A stretch of DNA of 64,000 bases from Pontibacter actiniarum (GTDB lineage: Bacteria; Bacteroidota; Bacteroidia; Cytophagales; Hymenobacteraceae), in assembly GCF_003585765.1 (NCBI RefSeq), contig NZ_CP021235.1:1054001-1118000 (forward strand), given 5' to 3'. Under the pieces are notes generated by a model. The model was not told the origin of the DNA. It ran no database searches and saw nothing but the letters and a program-made list of their open reading frames with translations. Of this stretch, positions 45,304 through 53,291 are shown one piece after another; position 1 is the stretch's first letter; each line of letters starts with the position of its first letter. The position numbers were made by a program, and so were the translations under genes.

Positions 45304-46020
45304 TTATAGGTTCAGCATGTCTTTCATGCCGTACACGCCCTGGCGACCCTGCAGCCAGGCTGCGGCCATCACGGCGCCTTCGGCAAAACCGGCGCGGCTG
45401 TGGGCGGTGTGCCCGAGCTCAATGGTGTCGATGTCCGAGCTGTAGGTAACAATGTGCGTACCAACTACGTCCGGCTCACGCTCCGAAGCAATGTTTAATT
45501 TAGCTTTTTCTTCCGGATTATCGCTCACCCAGCCGCTTAAATCTTTGTAGCTGGCCAGTATGCCTTCTGCTGTGGTAATGCCTGTTCCGCTTGGTTTATC
45601 AACCTTCTGCAGGTGGTGAATCTCGCGGATGGCTACCTCGTACTCCTTGTACTCCTGCATTTTGCTGGCGATGTAGGCGTTAAAGTGGAAGAACAGGTTT
45701 ACACCCACGCTGAAGTTAGAGGCGTAGAAAAAGGCGCCCTTGTGTTGCTCGCACAGCTGCGTGGCCTCATCAAACTTCTCAAGCCAGCCTGTGGAGCCGG
45801 ATACAACCGGGATTCCCTGCGACAGGCAGTAACTGATATTGGCGAAGGCAGAAGTCGGGTGCGTAAATTCAATGGCAACATCCGTATTACCGGAGGTGTA
45901 CTGCTGAAGTTCCTCGCTATTTGTATGGCTGATCTTGCCAACTACTTCGTGGCCTTTGGCCACAGCTATCTGCTCAATGATCTTACCCATCTTGCCATAG
46001 CCTATCAAAAGGATTCTCAT
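45304..46020 (-). CDS. dapB: 4-hydroxy-tetrahydrodipicolinate reductase
   Basis: NAD(P)H-dependent reductase of 238 residues in the diaminopimelate/lysine pathway, feeding peptidoglycan precursor synthesis. The dinucleotide-binding motif GYGKMGKII is at the N-terminus, VSGSTGWLEK lies in the middle, and the substrate motif is EIHHLQKVDKPSGT, with catalytic-region His-His and Lys. Its ATG overlaps the TGA of the DUF5683 gene (ATGA), so the two are coupled in translation. It is placed between DUF5683 and lepB. Confidence 0.96.
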   Translation of the reverse strand: MRILLIGYGKMGKIIEQIAVAKGHEVVGKISHTNSEELQQYTSGNTDVAIEFTHPTSAFANISYCLSQGIPVVSGSTGWLEKFDEATQLCEQHKGAFFYASNFSVGVNLFFHFNAYIASKMQEYKEYEVAIREIHHLQKVDKPSGTGITTAEGILASYKDLSGWVSDNPEEKAKLNIASEREPDVVGTHIVTYSSDIDTIELGHTAHSRAGFAEGAVMAAAWLQGRQGVYGMKDMLNL

Positions 46021-46679
46021 CTGGATTTTGTGTAAAGCGTCAATGTAAAGCCTGGCGTTAACGTGCCTGGCTGGGAGGAAACCGGGAGGAGGTTGGGCTG
46101 CATGCGCAGGGCAAGGTCATCGCTCACGTCAAACTCCTTTAGGTGGGCGTGCACATAAGCCTCCGCTATTTGTAAGGTATAAGCCGCCACCGAGAGTATC
46201 ACCGTCAGGTCGCGGTTGCGCCGCCAGTAGTCCCGGCGGTACTTCAGGGCGTTTACAGCGGTTTGCCCGTTGGATGTGCCCAGATAAGGTGCATCGGCAA
46301 ATTTATCTACCGTTGTAGGGTCATTGTCTACCCGCTGGATCAGCGCCTTCCGGTAGTCCTGGTAATTATTGTTGTTGGTCACGTAGAAGTAGCCGAGCAC
46401 AGCCCCGGTGGCATAAACGATCGGGATCTTCCAGTATGACTTGTTGTAGAACTGGCCGGCACCGGGAATAATGGCTGAAAACACAGCCGCTTTCGCTGGC
46501 CGGTCCCATTCGCTCAGGAAAAACCACTTTTCCTCGTTGATGGTGTCCATCACCACCGCCTCAACAGGCACACGCACCGAATCGGGGCCCTCGGTTATCA
46601 CCTGGGCCTGGGAGGGAGCCGGGGCAAAGTATAACACCAAGCCCAACAGCCATGCCACAGCGCCTATCCTCAGCCTCAT
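46017..46679 (-). CDS. DUF5683 domain protein, exported
   Basis: A 220-residue protein with an N-terminal signal peptide (about 1-25, WLLGLVLYFAPAPSQAQ). The DUF5683 hallmark AVFSAIIPGAGQFYNKSYWK follows near 64-83, along with further hydrophobic segments (IPIVYATGAVLGYFYV; LTVILSVAAYTLQIAEAYV). The function is unknown. In Bacteroidota this family recurrently sits between parB and dapB, as here. It ends in an ATGA overlap with dapB and starts 6 bases after parB. Confidence 0.9.
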   Translation of the reverse strand: MRLRIGAVAWLLGLVLYFAPAPSQAQVITEGPDSVRVPVEAVVMDTINEEKWFFLSEWDRPAKAAVFSAIIPGAGQFYNKSYWKIPIVYATGAVLGYFYVTNNNNYQDYRKALIQRVDNDPTTVDKFADAPYLGTSNGQTAVNALKYRRDYWRRNRDLTVILSVAAYTLQIAEAYVHAHLKEFDVSDDLALRMQPNLLPVSSQPGTLTPGFTLTLYTKSR

Positions 46680-46685
46680 CTAGCG

Positions 46686-47600
46686 TTAATAGTTTAAAAT
46701 TTCCAGGATGCGGTTTAGCTCATCCACCGACACAAAAGGGATTTTGATTTCGCCTTTGCCGTCGTTGTTGGCTTTCACCTGAATCTTGGTGCCGAACTGG
46801 GAGGTAAGCTTGCTCTCCACAGACTTCAGTTCCTCGTCATACTTGCCAAACTGCAGCTTCTGCTGCGCGTCCGGCTTTTTCTTCGCATTCTGCAGGTTGC
46901 GTACCAGTTCCTCTACCTTACGCACCGACAGCTCCTTGGCCACCACCTCTTTAAACACATCCAGCTGCTGCTCAATGGTGTCGATGTTGATGAGGGCACG
47001 GGCATGGCCCATAGAGATGACGTTGTCGCGCAGGGCGATCTGGATATCCGGCGGAAGCTTAAGCAGGCGCAGGTAATTGGTAACGGTTGTGCGCTTCTTG
47101 CCCACGCGGTCGCCCAGCTCCTCCTGTTTCAGGCTGCACTCGGTGAGTAGGCGCTGATAGGAAAGGGCGATTTCAATGGCGTTCAGGTTCTCACGCTGGA
47201 TGTTCTCGATCAGGGCCATCTCCAGCATCTGCTGGTCGTCTGCCTTGCGGATAAAGGCAGGTATAACGGTCAGCCCGGCAATTTTGGAGGCCTGGTAACG
47301 GCGCTCCCCCGAAATCAGCTGATAGCTGTTCGGCCCTAACTGGCGAACGGTGATAGGCTGGATAATGCCCTGTACCTTAATAGACTCTGCCAACTCCTCC
47401 AGCGCAGCCTGGTCGAAATGGGTGCGCGGCTGGTAAGGGTTGGTCTGTATGTATTCAATGGCTATATCTGCGATAGTATTTACGTCGTTTGTGGTGGAAG
47501 ACTCTGTTTTGCCGGTGTACTTATTGCCCTCCAAAAGAGAGCCCAGGCCTCGGCCGAGGCCGCCTTTGCGTTTCGCTGCAGAATTCTTGTTATCAGACAT
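46686..47600 (-). CDS. parB: Chromosome partitioning protein ParB
   Basis: A CTP-dependent DNA clamp (304 residues) that loads at parS sites and spreads to organise the origin region. The N-terminal ParB/Srx domain contains NPYQPRTHFD and the CTP-binding SGERRYQASKIAG. A helix-turn-helix follows (about 155-190, LKQEELGDRVGKKRTTVTNYLRLL), then a linker and a C-terminal dimerisation region (about 250-304). It lies 12 bases downstream of parA. No palindromic parS site was recognised in the window. Confidence 0.96.
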   Translation of the reverse strand: MSDNKNSAAKRKGGLGRGLGSLLEGNKYTGKTESSTTNDVNTIADIAIEYIQTNPYQPRTHFDQAALEELAESIKVQGIIQPITVRQLGPNSYQLISGERRYQASKIAGLTVIPAFIRKADDQQMLEMALIENIQRENLNAIEIALSYQRLLTECSLKQEELGDRVGKKRTTVTNYLRLLKLPPDIQIALRDNVISMGHARALINIDTIEQQLDVFKEVVAKELSVRKVEELVRNLQNAKKKPDAQQKLQFGKYDEELKSVESKLTSQFGTKIQVKANNDGKGEIKIPFVSVDELNRILEILNY

Positions 47601-47612
47601 GTACTCGTATGG

Positions 47613-48395
47613 TTATTTCGCCAGCACTACGCTGTTCTTCTCTGCTATCTCGCGGGCCAGGTTCAGGTAGCTCAAGGCTCCCTTGCTCTCGGCATCGTGC
47701 AGCAGCGCTGGTATGCCAAAGCTTGGCGACTCGCTTAGTTTCACGTTTCTTGGGATGATCGTGTCGAATACCATTTGCTGGAAGTGCGTTTTCACCTCTT
47801 CCACCACCTGGTTACTCAAGCGCAGACGCACATCGTACATCGTGAGCAGAATGCCCTCTATGGCCAGCTCCGTATTCAGGCGCGACTGGATGATCTTGAT
47901 CGTATTCAGGAGCTTGCCTAAGCCCTCCAGGGCAAAGTACTCGCACTGCACCGGTATCACCACGGAGTCTGCGGCGGTGAGAGAGTTCACCGTAATCAGG
48001 CCCAGCGAGGGGGAGCAGTCAATGATGATGTAGTCGTACTGCTGCTTGAGGCTGCTCAGCGCCACGCGCATCTTCTCCTCCCGGTTGTCCATGTTGATCA
48101 TCTCCACCTCGGCGCCCACCAAGTCGATGTGCGAGGGGATGAGGTCGAGAAACTCGATGTTCGGCGACTGCAGGATAATATCCTCCGCCTTTACGTCCTC
48201 CACCATGCACTCGTAAATGCTGCTGGTGATGGTGGCAGGGTCAAAACCGAGGCCCGATGTGGCGTTGGCCTGCGGGTCGGCGTCTACTAAAAGCGTTTTA
48301 TATTCTAAGGCTGCCAGGCTGGCTGCGAGGTTAATAGCCGTCGTGGTTTTTCCTACGCCACCTTTCTGGTTTGCAACCGCTATAATCTTTCCCAT
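47613..48395 (-). CDS. parA: Chromosome partitioning ATPase ParA
   Basis: A Walker-type ATPase of 260 residues that moves ParB-parS complexes over the nucleoid. The deviant Walker A motif is KGGVGKTT (11-18), Walker B is the segment ending [11 protein letters not shown], and [13 protein letters not shown] is also typical. The frame is open to 48413, but ATG 48395 gives [13 protein letters not shown] and avoids overlap with the upstream hydrolase. It is the second gene of the UPF0173-parA-parB-DUF5683-dapB-lepB operon. Confidence 0.97.
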   Translation of the reverse strand: MGKIIAVANQKGGVGKTTTAINLAASLAALEYKTLLVDADPQANATSGLGFDPATITSSIYECMVEDVKAEDIILQSPNIEFLDLIPSHIDLVGAEVEMINMDNREEKMRVALSSLKQQYDYIIIDCSPSLGLITVNSLTAADSVVIPVQCEYFALEGLGKLLNTIKIIQSRLNTELAIEGILLTMYDVRLRLSNQVVEEVKTHFQQMVFDTIIPRNVKLSESPSFGIPALLHDAESKGALSYLNLAREIAEKNSVVLAK

Positions 48396-48402
48396 TCTTT
48401 CC

Positions 48403-49083
48403 TTATAGTTCAATCGTTTGACCTATCTCCATCAATATAAGTTCCTTGTCTGCCATCTGCGCCACCTCCATTACTTCCTCCTTGTCAATTTTGATGTACG
48501 GGAAGGTGTCAAAGTGCATGCCGATCACCTTGTCTACCTGCACGAAGTCGGCCGCAATCATGGCGTCATGCACATCCATAGTGAAGTTGTCCCCGATTGG
48601 CAGCAGGGCAAAATCCACGTCGAATTGCTCCGGAATGAGCTTCATATCGTAGGTGAGGGCGGTGTCGCCGGCGTAGTAAAAAGTCTTGTTCTCTGTTTCC
48701 ACCACAAAGCCCGCAGCGGTGCCGGCGTAAGTGCCGTCTGGCAAAGAGCTGGAGTGGACGGCGTTCACCATTTTAACCGTTCCGAAAGGCAGGGTCACTT
48801 TACCGCCCGTGTTCATCGGGTGCAGGTTCTCCAGCCCTTTGGCGCCGTACCAGTTCGTTATCTCGAAGGTGGCGATGATGGTGCTGTTATTGTTTCTGGC
48901 AATCTGCTCGGCATCGTGCACGTGGTCCTGGTGGCCGTGCGAAAGCAGAATGTAGTCTGCCTTAATATCGTCTACGTTTATGCTGGATGCTAACTCGTTA
49001 GGGGAGATGAAGGGGTCGAATAACACGCGGTTCTCTCCGATTTCAAATAAGAAGCAAGACTGGCCGTAGTACGTTATTTTCAT
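48403..49083 (-). CDS. UPF0173 metal-dependent hydrolase
   Basis: A metallo-beta-lactamase-fold protein of 226 residues. The metal-binding motif is [12 protein letters not shown], with [27 protein letters not shown] and [10 protein letters not shown] contributing later ligands. It matches the UPF0173 family, whose physiological substrate is unknown. It leads the parAB operon, 7 bases upstream of parA. A TATCTTTG -7 match on the minus strand (49138-49145) sits 55 bases before ATG 49083. Confidence 0.93.
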   Translation of the reverse strand: MKITYYGQSCFLFEIGENRVLFDPFISPNELASSINVDDIKADYILLSHGHQDHVHDAEQIARNNNSTIIATFEITNWYGAKGLENLHPMNTGGKVTLPFGTVKMVNAVHSSSLPDGTYAGTAAGFVVETENKTFYYAGDTALTYDMKLIPEQFDVDFALLPIGDNFTMDVHDAMIAADFVQVDKVIGMHFDTFPYIKIDKEEVMEVAQMADKELILMEIGQTIEL

Positions 49084-49137
49084 AATCTTATCAAATTAAG
49101 CGCTTATTTTATCTACGCAAGATACTTTATACTTTCA

Positions 49138-49145
49138 CAAAGATA
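49138..49145 (-). promoter_or_regulatory. Candidate -7 element of the UPF0173-parAB-dapB-lepB operon
   Basis: Minus-strand TATCTTTG is an exact TAnnTTTG match, 55 bases before the first gene. TTTG copies upstream are at 14- and 26-base spacing, neither ideal. Confidence 0.4.
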
Positions 49146-49496
49146 CATTTTTTTAGCCACAAAGATGGCCCCAAATTGTGCCTTGAGTGTTTATTTTTCC
49201 ACATCTGGCAAGCCTTTTTCAACAGGTGGCCAGCCCGCTAAACAGCAAACGAAAGAGACGGGGTTTCCGTACAAGCGCCTCCTGTAAATCCAGCTTTTCA
49301 GTTCCTCGCCGTCCGCACTACTTGCTTTGCTTCGCCGTGCCCGAAAGGCGCTCTAGCCTGGCGCCGTAGTGTTAGCCGGTTCTTCTGCAGATGCTGGTCC
49401 TAAGGTGGCAGGTACGGGAGATATATTTGGTTATACTTAGTTATGATTCTGATGTTTAACCGGTGGGGTATTAAGCTATTGTTTTAGCCGTAAAAC

Positions 49497-49531
49497 AGCA
49501 ATGGCTGGTAGTATAACTACCAGCCATTGCT
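49497..49531. terminator. Terminator downstream of the GH20 gene
   Basis: A perfect 16-base inverted repeat (AGCAATGGCTGGTAGT) with an ATA loop is followed on the minus strand by GTTTTACGG. Confidence 0.8.
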
Positions 49532-49552
49532 TTGTGGTTAAGATACGTGTCG

Positions 49553-51196
49553 CTACTGCGCATCCAGGGTCCAGTTAGCATAGTCGGTGCAGTAGCTGCT
49601 GCCCCAGGCTTTGTACCTCGGGATCACATTCTGCTCCAGCCTTCGCTTAAAGTCATCAAAGTTCTTCTGCCCAGGGTCGGACCACAGCGCCTCGCTCAGG
49701 GCTGTCATTCGCGGGAACACCATGTACTCTACTTTAGCCGGGCTGCCCATGTATTCGGTCCAGACGTTGGCCTGTGCGCCCAAAATATACTTTGCCTGCG
49801 GCTTGCCTTGCAGCGCCTGCGGAACGGGGCTGAAGTTGTAAACGGCGTCCAGCGGGTTATAGCCGTGGATGGCCAGGCTGTCGTTGGGATTTTGGGTTTG
49901 GTAATGGTCAAAGTAAAGCGGCTTGCCCGGCGACATGATCACGTAGTGGTTGCGCATGGCTGCTGCGGTCCCTTCTTTGTCACCGGCCCAGTTCATCACA
50001 ACGGTAGAGGTGTCCAGGTCGCCCTCCAGTATTTCGTGCCAGCCAATCACTTTTTTGCCTTTGGCGGAAAGGTACCCCGCCACTTGCTCCACGAAGTAAG
50101 TCTGCAGCCCCTTCTCATCTTTCAGGTTGTGCTGCTTAATGAATTCCTGTGCCTGTGGGCTGGCTTTCCACCACATTTTACTGCACTCATCGCCGCCGAT
50201 GTGGATGTACGGAGACGGAAACAGGTCGGCGACCTCCTCAAAAACGGCTTTTAAGAACTTAAATGTTTCCGGCCGTGGGGCCAGTACGTTGTTCTGGCGG
50301 TTGTACATGCCCCAGGTGGTTGCTACGTTCCAGGTGGTGTCGGGGCGGGTGCTGAACTCAGGGTAGGCGGCAATGGTGGCGCGGCTGTGGCCCGGGATGT
50401 CGATCTCAGGTATAATGTTGATGCCGCGCACCTTGGCGTAGGCAATAACCTCCTTTACTTGCTCCTGTGTATAGAAGCCGCCGTAGCGCGTGGAGTCGTA
50501 GCGGGCAGGCTTATCTTTAAAGTGCCCGATGAGCGTGGCGTTGCGCCAGGAGCCGACAGTGTTAAGTTTGGGATAGCTTTTGATTTCAATGCGCCAACCC
50601 TGGTCGTCCGACAGGTGCCAGTGAAAGTTGTTGAACTTATGGAAGGCCAGGTAGTCAATATATTTCTTAACGAATGAGAGCGGGAAGATATGGCGGCTAA
50701 CATCCAGGTGCATGCCGCGGTAGCCGTGTTGCGGGAAGTCAACGATTTTCACCGGCTCCACCTGTACCTTGTTTGCCTGCTGCACCGGAAACAGCTGCAG
50801 CAGCGACTGTATGCCGTACACAACTCCGTTCACACTGCCGGCTTTAAGCGTTACCTTTCCGTTGGCAGATTCCAGTACGTACATTTCCGGCTTTGTGACC
50901 GTAACGGTATCGAACTGCAGCGTAATGCCTGACTTTCGAGCTCCCTTGCCATTTGCCTCTAAGGAAAGGTTAAGGCCTGTTTGCTCCTGCAGCAGCTGGC
51001 GCAGGTAGTCGGCTTGTGGCTTAAACCGGGCGTCGTAATAAATGCGGCTGTCGCTACTCAGGGTAACAGGTTTACTCTTCAGGCTGTGTACCTGTTGCGG
51101 CTTTGGAATGATGTTGGCTGCGTATTGCGCCTGCGTAGAGCGGGAGAGAAGCACGAAGCAAAGCAAGCAGCCTAAGAAGGCAAGGGTGTTTTTCAT
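49553..51196 (-). CDS. Beta-N-acetylhexosaminidase, GH20 family, exported
   Basis: Protein of 547 residues with a signal peptide (about 1-23, ending STQAQ). A GH20 N-terminal domain (about 30-150) precedes the catalytic barrel. The active-site Asp-Glu pair lies in HIGGDECSKMWW near residues 339-340; it uses substrate-assisted catalysis to release N-acetylglucosamine or N-acetylgalactosamine. Further motifs are HLDVSRHIFPL, NNFHWHLSDDQGWRIEI and IIPEIDIPGHS. It probably acts in the periplasm or on the outer membrane on chitin-like or glycan material. A TATATTTG -7 match (minus strand, 51274-51281) lies upstream. It is monocistronic. Start ATG 51196. Confidence 0.95.
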   Translation of the reverse strand: MKNTLAFLGCLLCFVLLSRSTQAQYAANIIPKPQQVHSLKSKPVTLSSDSRIYYDARFKPQADYLRQLLQEQTGLNLSLEANGKGARKSGITLQFDTVTVTKPEMYVLESANGKVTLKAGSVNGVVYGIQSLLQLFPVQQANKVQVEPVKIVDFPQHGYRGMHLDVSRHIFPLSFVKKYIDYLAFHKFNNFHWHLSDDQGWRIEIKSYPKLNTVGSWRNATLIGHFKDKPARYDSTRYGGFYTQEQVKEVIAYAKVRGINIIPEIDIPGHSRATIAAYPEFSTRPDTTWNVATTWGMYNRQNNVLAPRPETFKFLKAVFEEVADLFPSPYIHIGGDECSKMWWKASPQAQEFIKQHNLKDEKGLQTYFVEQVAGYLSAKGKKVIGWHEILEGDLDTSTVVMNWAGDKEGTAAAMRNHYVIMSPGKPLYFDHYQTQNPNDSLAIHGYNPLDAVYNFSPVPQALQGKPQAKYILGAQANVWTEYMGSPAKVEYMVFPRMTALSEALWSDPGQKNFDDFKRRLEQNVIPRYKAWGSSYCTDYANWTLDAQ

Positions 51197-51522
51197 GTAA
51201 GAAACAGTTAAGGGTGTGGCTGGTCTGGCTGCACAGGCTGATACAGGCCAGCCGCTAGCTGGTTAAACAAAGCCAAATATACTTTTAACTTTTGTTTTCC
51301 CCGGGGCTGTTGTTATAAACAAGCGTGCTGCCTGTGTTTTATACTTCATGCCTTTGTTTAGGTGCGCGATGTAACTTCGTTGTTTATTAGCAAGTTGACA
51401 CTTGTTTATCCTTAAGAAGTATAAGCTTATGCCCGCAAGGGAGGCCCTAGACAGCGGGCAAAATAAAAGCGCTAGCTGATAGAACAGCTAGCGCTTTTTT
51501 AGTTACAATCTGCTGGTGCAGA
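51197..51522. other. 326-base intergenic region between GH20 and the DUF2382 genes
   Basis: It holds the candidate GH20 -7 element (minus strand, 51274-51281, TATATTTG), three copies of AAGTATA (near 51280, 51343 and 51417), a GCCCGC/GCGGGC hairpin (51431-51459) and the DUF2382 terminator. No gene is seen. Confidence 0.5.
51465..51498 (-). terminator. Terminator of the DUF2382 gene pair
   Basis: A perfect 14-base stem (AAAAGCGCTAGCTG) with a 6-base loop, 24 bases after the stop, with T-rich flanks. Confidence 0.88.
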
Positions 51523-52323
51523 TTATTTCTTGTCTGTGCCTTTGCGTTTGTCCTGCGGTGGTAGTTTGTCTACCTCCACGTCCTGCTTGCGCACTGTACC
51601 GCGAATGGTTTCATCACGTTCGGTGGCTTCCTTACCAAGTTTTACCTCTTCTACCACGCGTGCTTCTTTGTTTACCATTGGGATCTCGGCGTGCTCTGTC
51701 ATTGTGCGCTCGCCTTCCTTAAAGTTAGCCAGGTCTTTTTCGCTGGCCGGGCGGTTTACTTTATTGCGCTCAACGTGCACATGCTCTTCCCGCAGGCGCA
51801 GGTGCTCCTCTACAGGGCGCTCTACAATGCGGCTGCGTAATCTTACGCCACCAGTTTCGACTTCGCGCTTGCCAACTTCCATGTTCTCTTCCACTACCGG
51901 GATAGAGGAGTTAGATCCTGTCCACTTACCTTTGCTGGAGGTAGACATGTTTCTTTGCTGGGCCGCACGCTCGTTTACGTCGATTGCGCCACACTTATCC
52001 AGTGTTTCTGCCACTTTCTTGGCCTCGTCTTTTGAGGTGGTGTGCACGGTAACCACAGAACCATGACGGGCAACCTCAGAGTATCTTGCCGATTCGTCGC
52101 GGTTGTCAATCAGGGAGTTGAAGAACTGACCCGTTCTTTGGTCATTGTCTCTGTTCTGCGGCTGCTGTGCCGGGGTAGCGCTGTTTTTGTCAGCGGCACC
52201 GTTTACAACCACATCTATCTTACTGTTCGGAATACCCGCTTTCTCCAGCTGCTGTGCAGCCATCTGCGCGTCTACTCCATAATCAAAAATACCTATTACC
52301 GTTTGCTTATTCATGTTGTTCAT
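51523..52323 (-). CDS. YflT-like plus DUF2382 stress protein
   Basis: A hydrophilic protein of about 266 residues. The N-terminal domain (about 5-105, TVIGIFDYGVDAQMAAQQLEKAG) resembles the general-stress 17M/YflT fold. The C-terminal half (about 130-250) is a DUF2382 domain with IPVVEENMEVGKREVETGG and repeated charged VxVER-type strands, as in AvaK/YsnF. Such proteins are linked to desiccation and osmotic stress, but without a known activity. The frame is open to 52362; ATG 52323 is chosen because AAAGAAAG precedes it, and ATG 52314 is also possible. It follows the second DUF2382 gene by 48 bases. Confidence 0.85.
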   Translation of the reverse strand: MNNMNKQTVIGIFDYGVDAQMAAQQLEKAGIPNSKIDVVVNGAADKNSATPAQQPQNRDNDQRTGQFFNSLIDNRDESARYSEVARHGSVVTVHTTSKDEAKKVAETLDKCGAIDVNERAAQQRNMSTSSKGKWTGSNSSIPVVEENMEVGKREVETGGVRLRSRIVERPVEEHLRLREEHVHVERNKVNRPASEKDLANFKEGERTMTEHAEIPMVNKEARVVEEVKLGKEATERDETIRGTVRKQDVEVDKLPPQDKRKGTDKK

Positions 52324-52371
52324 AGCTTTCTTTTTGTTCTTTATAGTTCTACATTCTTCCAAGCCTGTTTA

Positions 52372-52869
52372 TCAGGCCTGGTCTTCGTTGCTGTGTCTGC
52401 TGTTGACTCTGTCAACGTTTACTTCCTCCTTGCGGAGTGTCACCTGTTGCTTTTCGTGCGTCTGCACTTGCTTCCGTGTTACATGAAGCTCCTCTACCAG
52501 TACCAGGCGTTTCTGCACAACAACCTCTTCTTTAAGTACTGGTATGATCATTTTATCTCCTTCGTATCGAACAGGAGGGGGAGGCGTGTCTACGTGTTGG
52601 TTAATGGCCACCCGTACCACGTCAATTTCCTCGTGCGTCAGCGGCACATCCACTTCTACCTGCTCCTCGTGCACATCTTTGCTGATGCGTACGCGGCCGG
52701 TTTCCACCTCCTTTTTGCCTACCCGAAGCTCCTCTTCCACCACAGGAATGGTTTCTGTAGCGCTCCGCGTTTCGGGTTCAGGATGGTGGTTCTGTAGTGA
52801 TGCCGCCTGGCTCTCCTCCAGTTTTTGTTCGAACTCAGATTTTTGTACTTTATCTTTTCTGTTGTTCAT
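52372..52869 (-). CDS. DUF2382 domain stress protein
   Basis: A 165-residue, highly charged protein consisting almost entirely of one DUF2382 domain (about 40-150). TIPVVEEELRVGKKEVETGRV opens the domain, followed by IIPVLKEEVVVQKRLVLVEELHV and KQQVTLRKEEVNVDRV. The alternating Glu/Lys/Val pattern predicts amphipathic beta strands. It pairs with the neighbouring DUF2382 protein, probably by duplication. No signal peptide. Start ATG 52869. Confidence 0.85.
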   Translation of the reverse strand: MNNRKDKVQKSEFEQKLEESQAASLQNHHPEPETRSATETIPVVEEELRVGKKEVETGRVRISKDVHEEQVEVDVPLTHEEIDVVRVAINQHVDTPPPPVRYEGDKMIIPVLKEEVVVQKRLVLVEELHVTRKQVQTHEKQQVTLRKEEVNVDRVNSRHSNEDQA

Positions 52870-53291
52870 TTCCGTTTAGTATGGCCATATTTTAATATAG
52901 CTTTTGTGAGTGTTTGTTTAGTCTGCACTCTACAATATTTTACGGCAAGCTTTGGCTTCCGTTGGCTGTACGCGTCAGATTAAGGCCTTGTGTTATGCCA
53001 GCCCTTCTCAGCAGGATTGGTGCAGGGGCATGAAAGTTTGGTGAATGCACAACTTTCATTAGGGAGCGCGAAAACATCGTGAATATAAAATTTTGGCGGA
53101 TAAGTACAGAAAATTTAGGTCTGTTGCATGTATGTGTAAATAGTACAAGTCTGGCTGCTTAATCTGATACAGGTGCTAGCAAGGCTGAACGGCACTGAAT
53201 GCAGCGGATAAGGCCGCGTAATACCCAGGTATGGGCGCGTAGGCACATGCGGTACTTGAGGAGGCTCATTGCGGCTTCTTCAGCCAAGCTT
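52870..53291. other. 422-base intergenic region upstream of the DUF2382 pair
   Basis: No credible gene and no strong terminator after the LEA-like gene. I found no exact -7 match for the DUF2382 pair. This is notable given that stress genes may use an alternative sigma factor, but nothing more can be said. Confidence 0.45.

Larger units (their letters stand above)
49084..49552. other. 469-base intergenic region upstream of the parAB operon
   Basis: It holds the candidate operon -7 box (minus strand, 49138-49145), one isolated DnaA-box-like 9-mer (TTTTCCACA near 49196) and the GH20 terminator at 49497-49531. Two AAGTATA copies (near 49130 and 49433) are present. There is no credible gene, no DnaA-box cluster and no parS palindrome. 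Confidence 0.55.

Noticed and set aside
47730..47750. GTTTCACGT half-site in parA, like half of a parS
   Set aside because: The second half of the palindrome is missing and the bases encode the conserved RNVKLSES segment of ParA.
49190..49205. DnaA-box-like TTTTCCACA upstream of the parAB operon
   Set aside because: A single 9-mer, no cluster, no dnaA and no AT-rich unwinding region, so not an origin.
49422..49429. TATATTTG -7 match on the plus strand before the GH20 terminator
   Set aside because: No -33 partner and no gene downstream on that strand; one such match is expected by chance.
49532..50254. 240-codon plus-strand frame opposite the GH20 gene
   Set aside because: Antisense shadow; no family resemblance and no start context.
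52042..52797. 251-codon plus-strand frame opposite the DUF2382 genes
   Set aside because: It crosses the intergenic gap between two real genes on the other strand and has a hydrophobic but patternless sequence.
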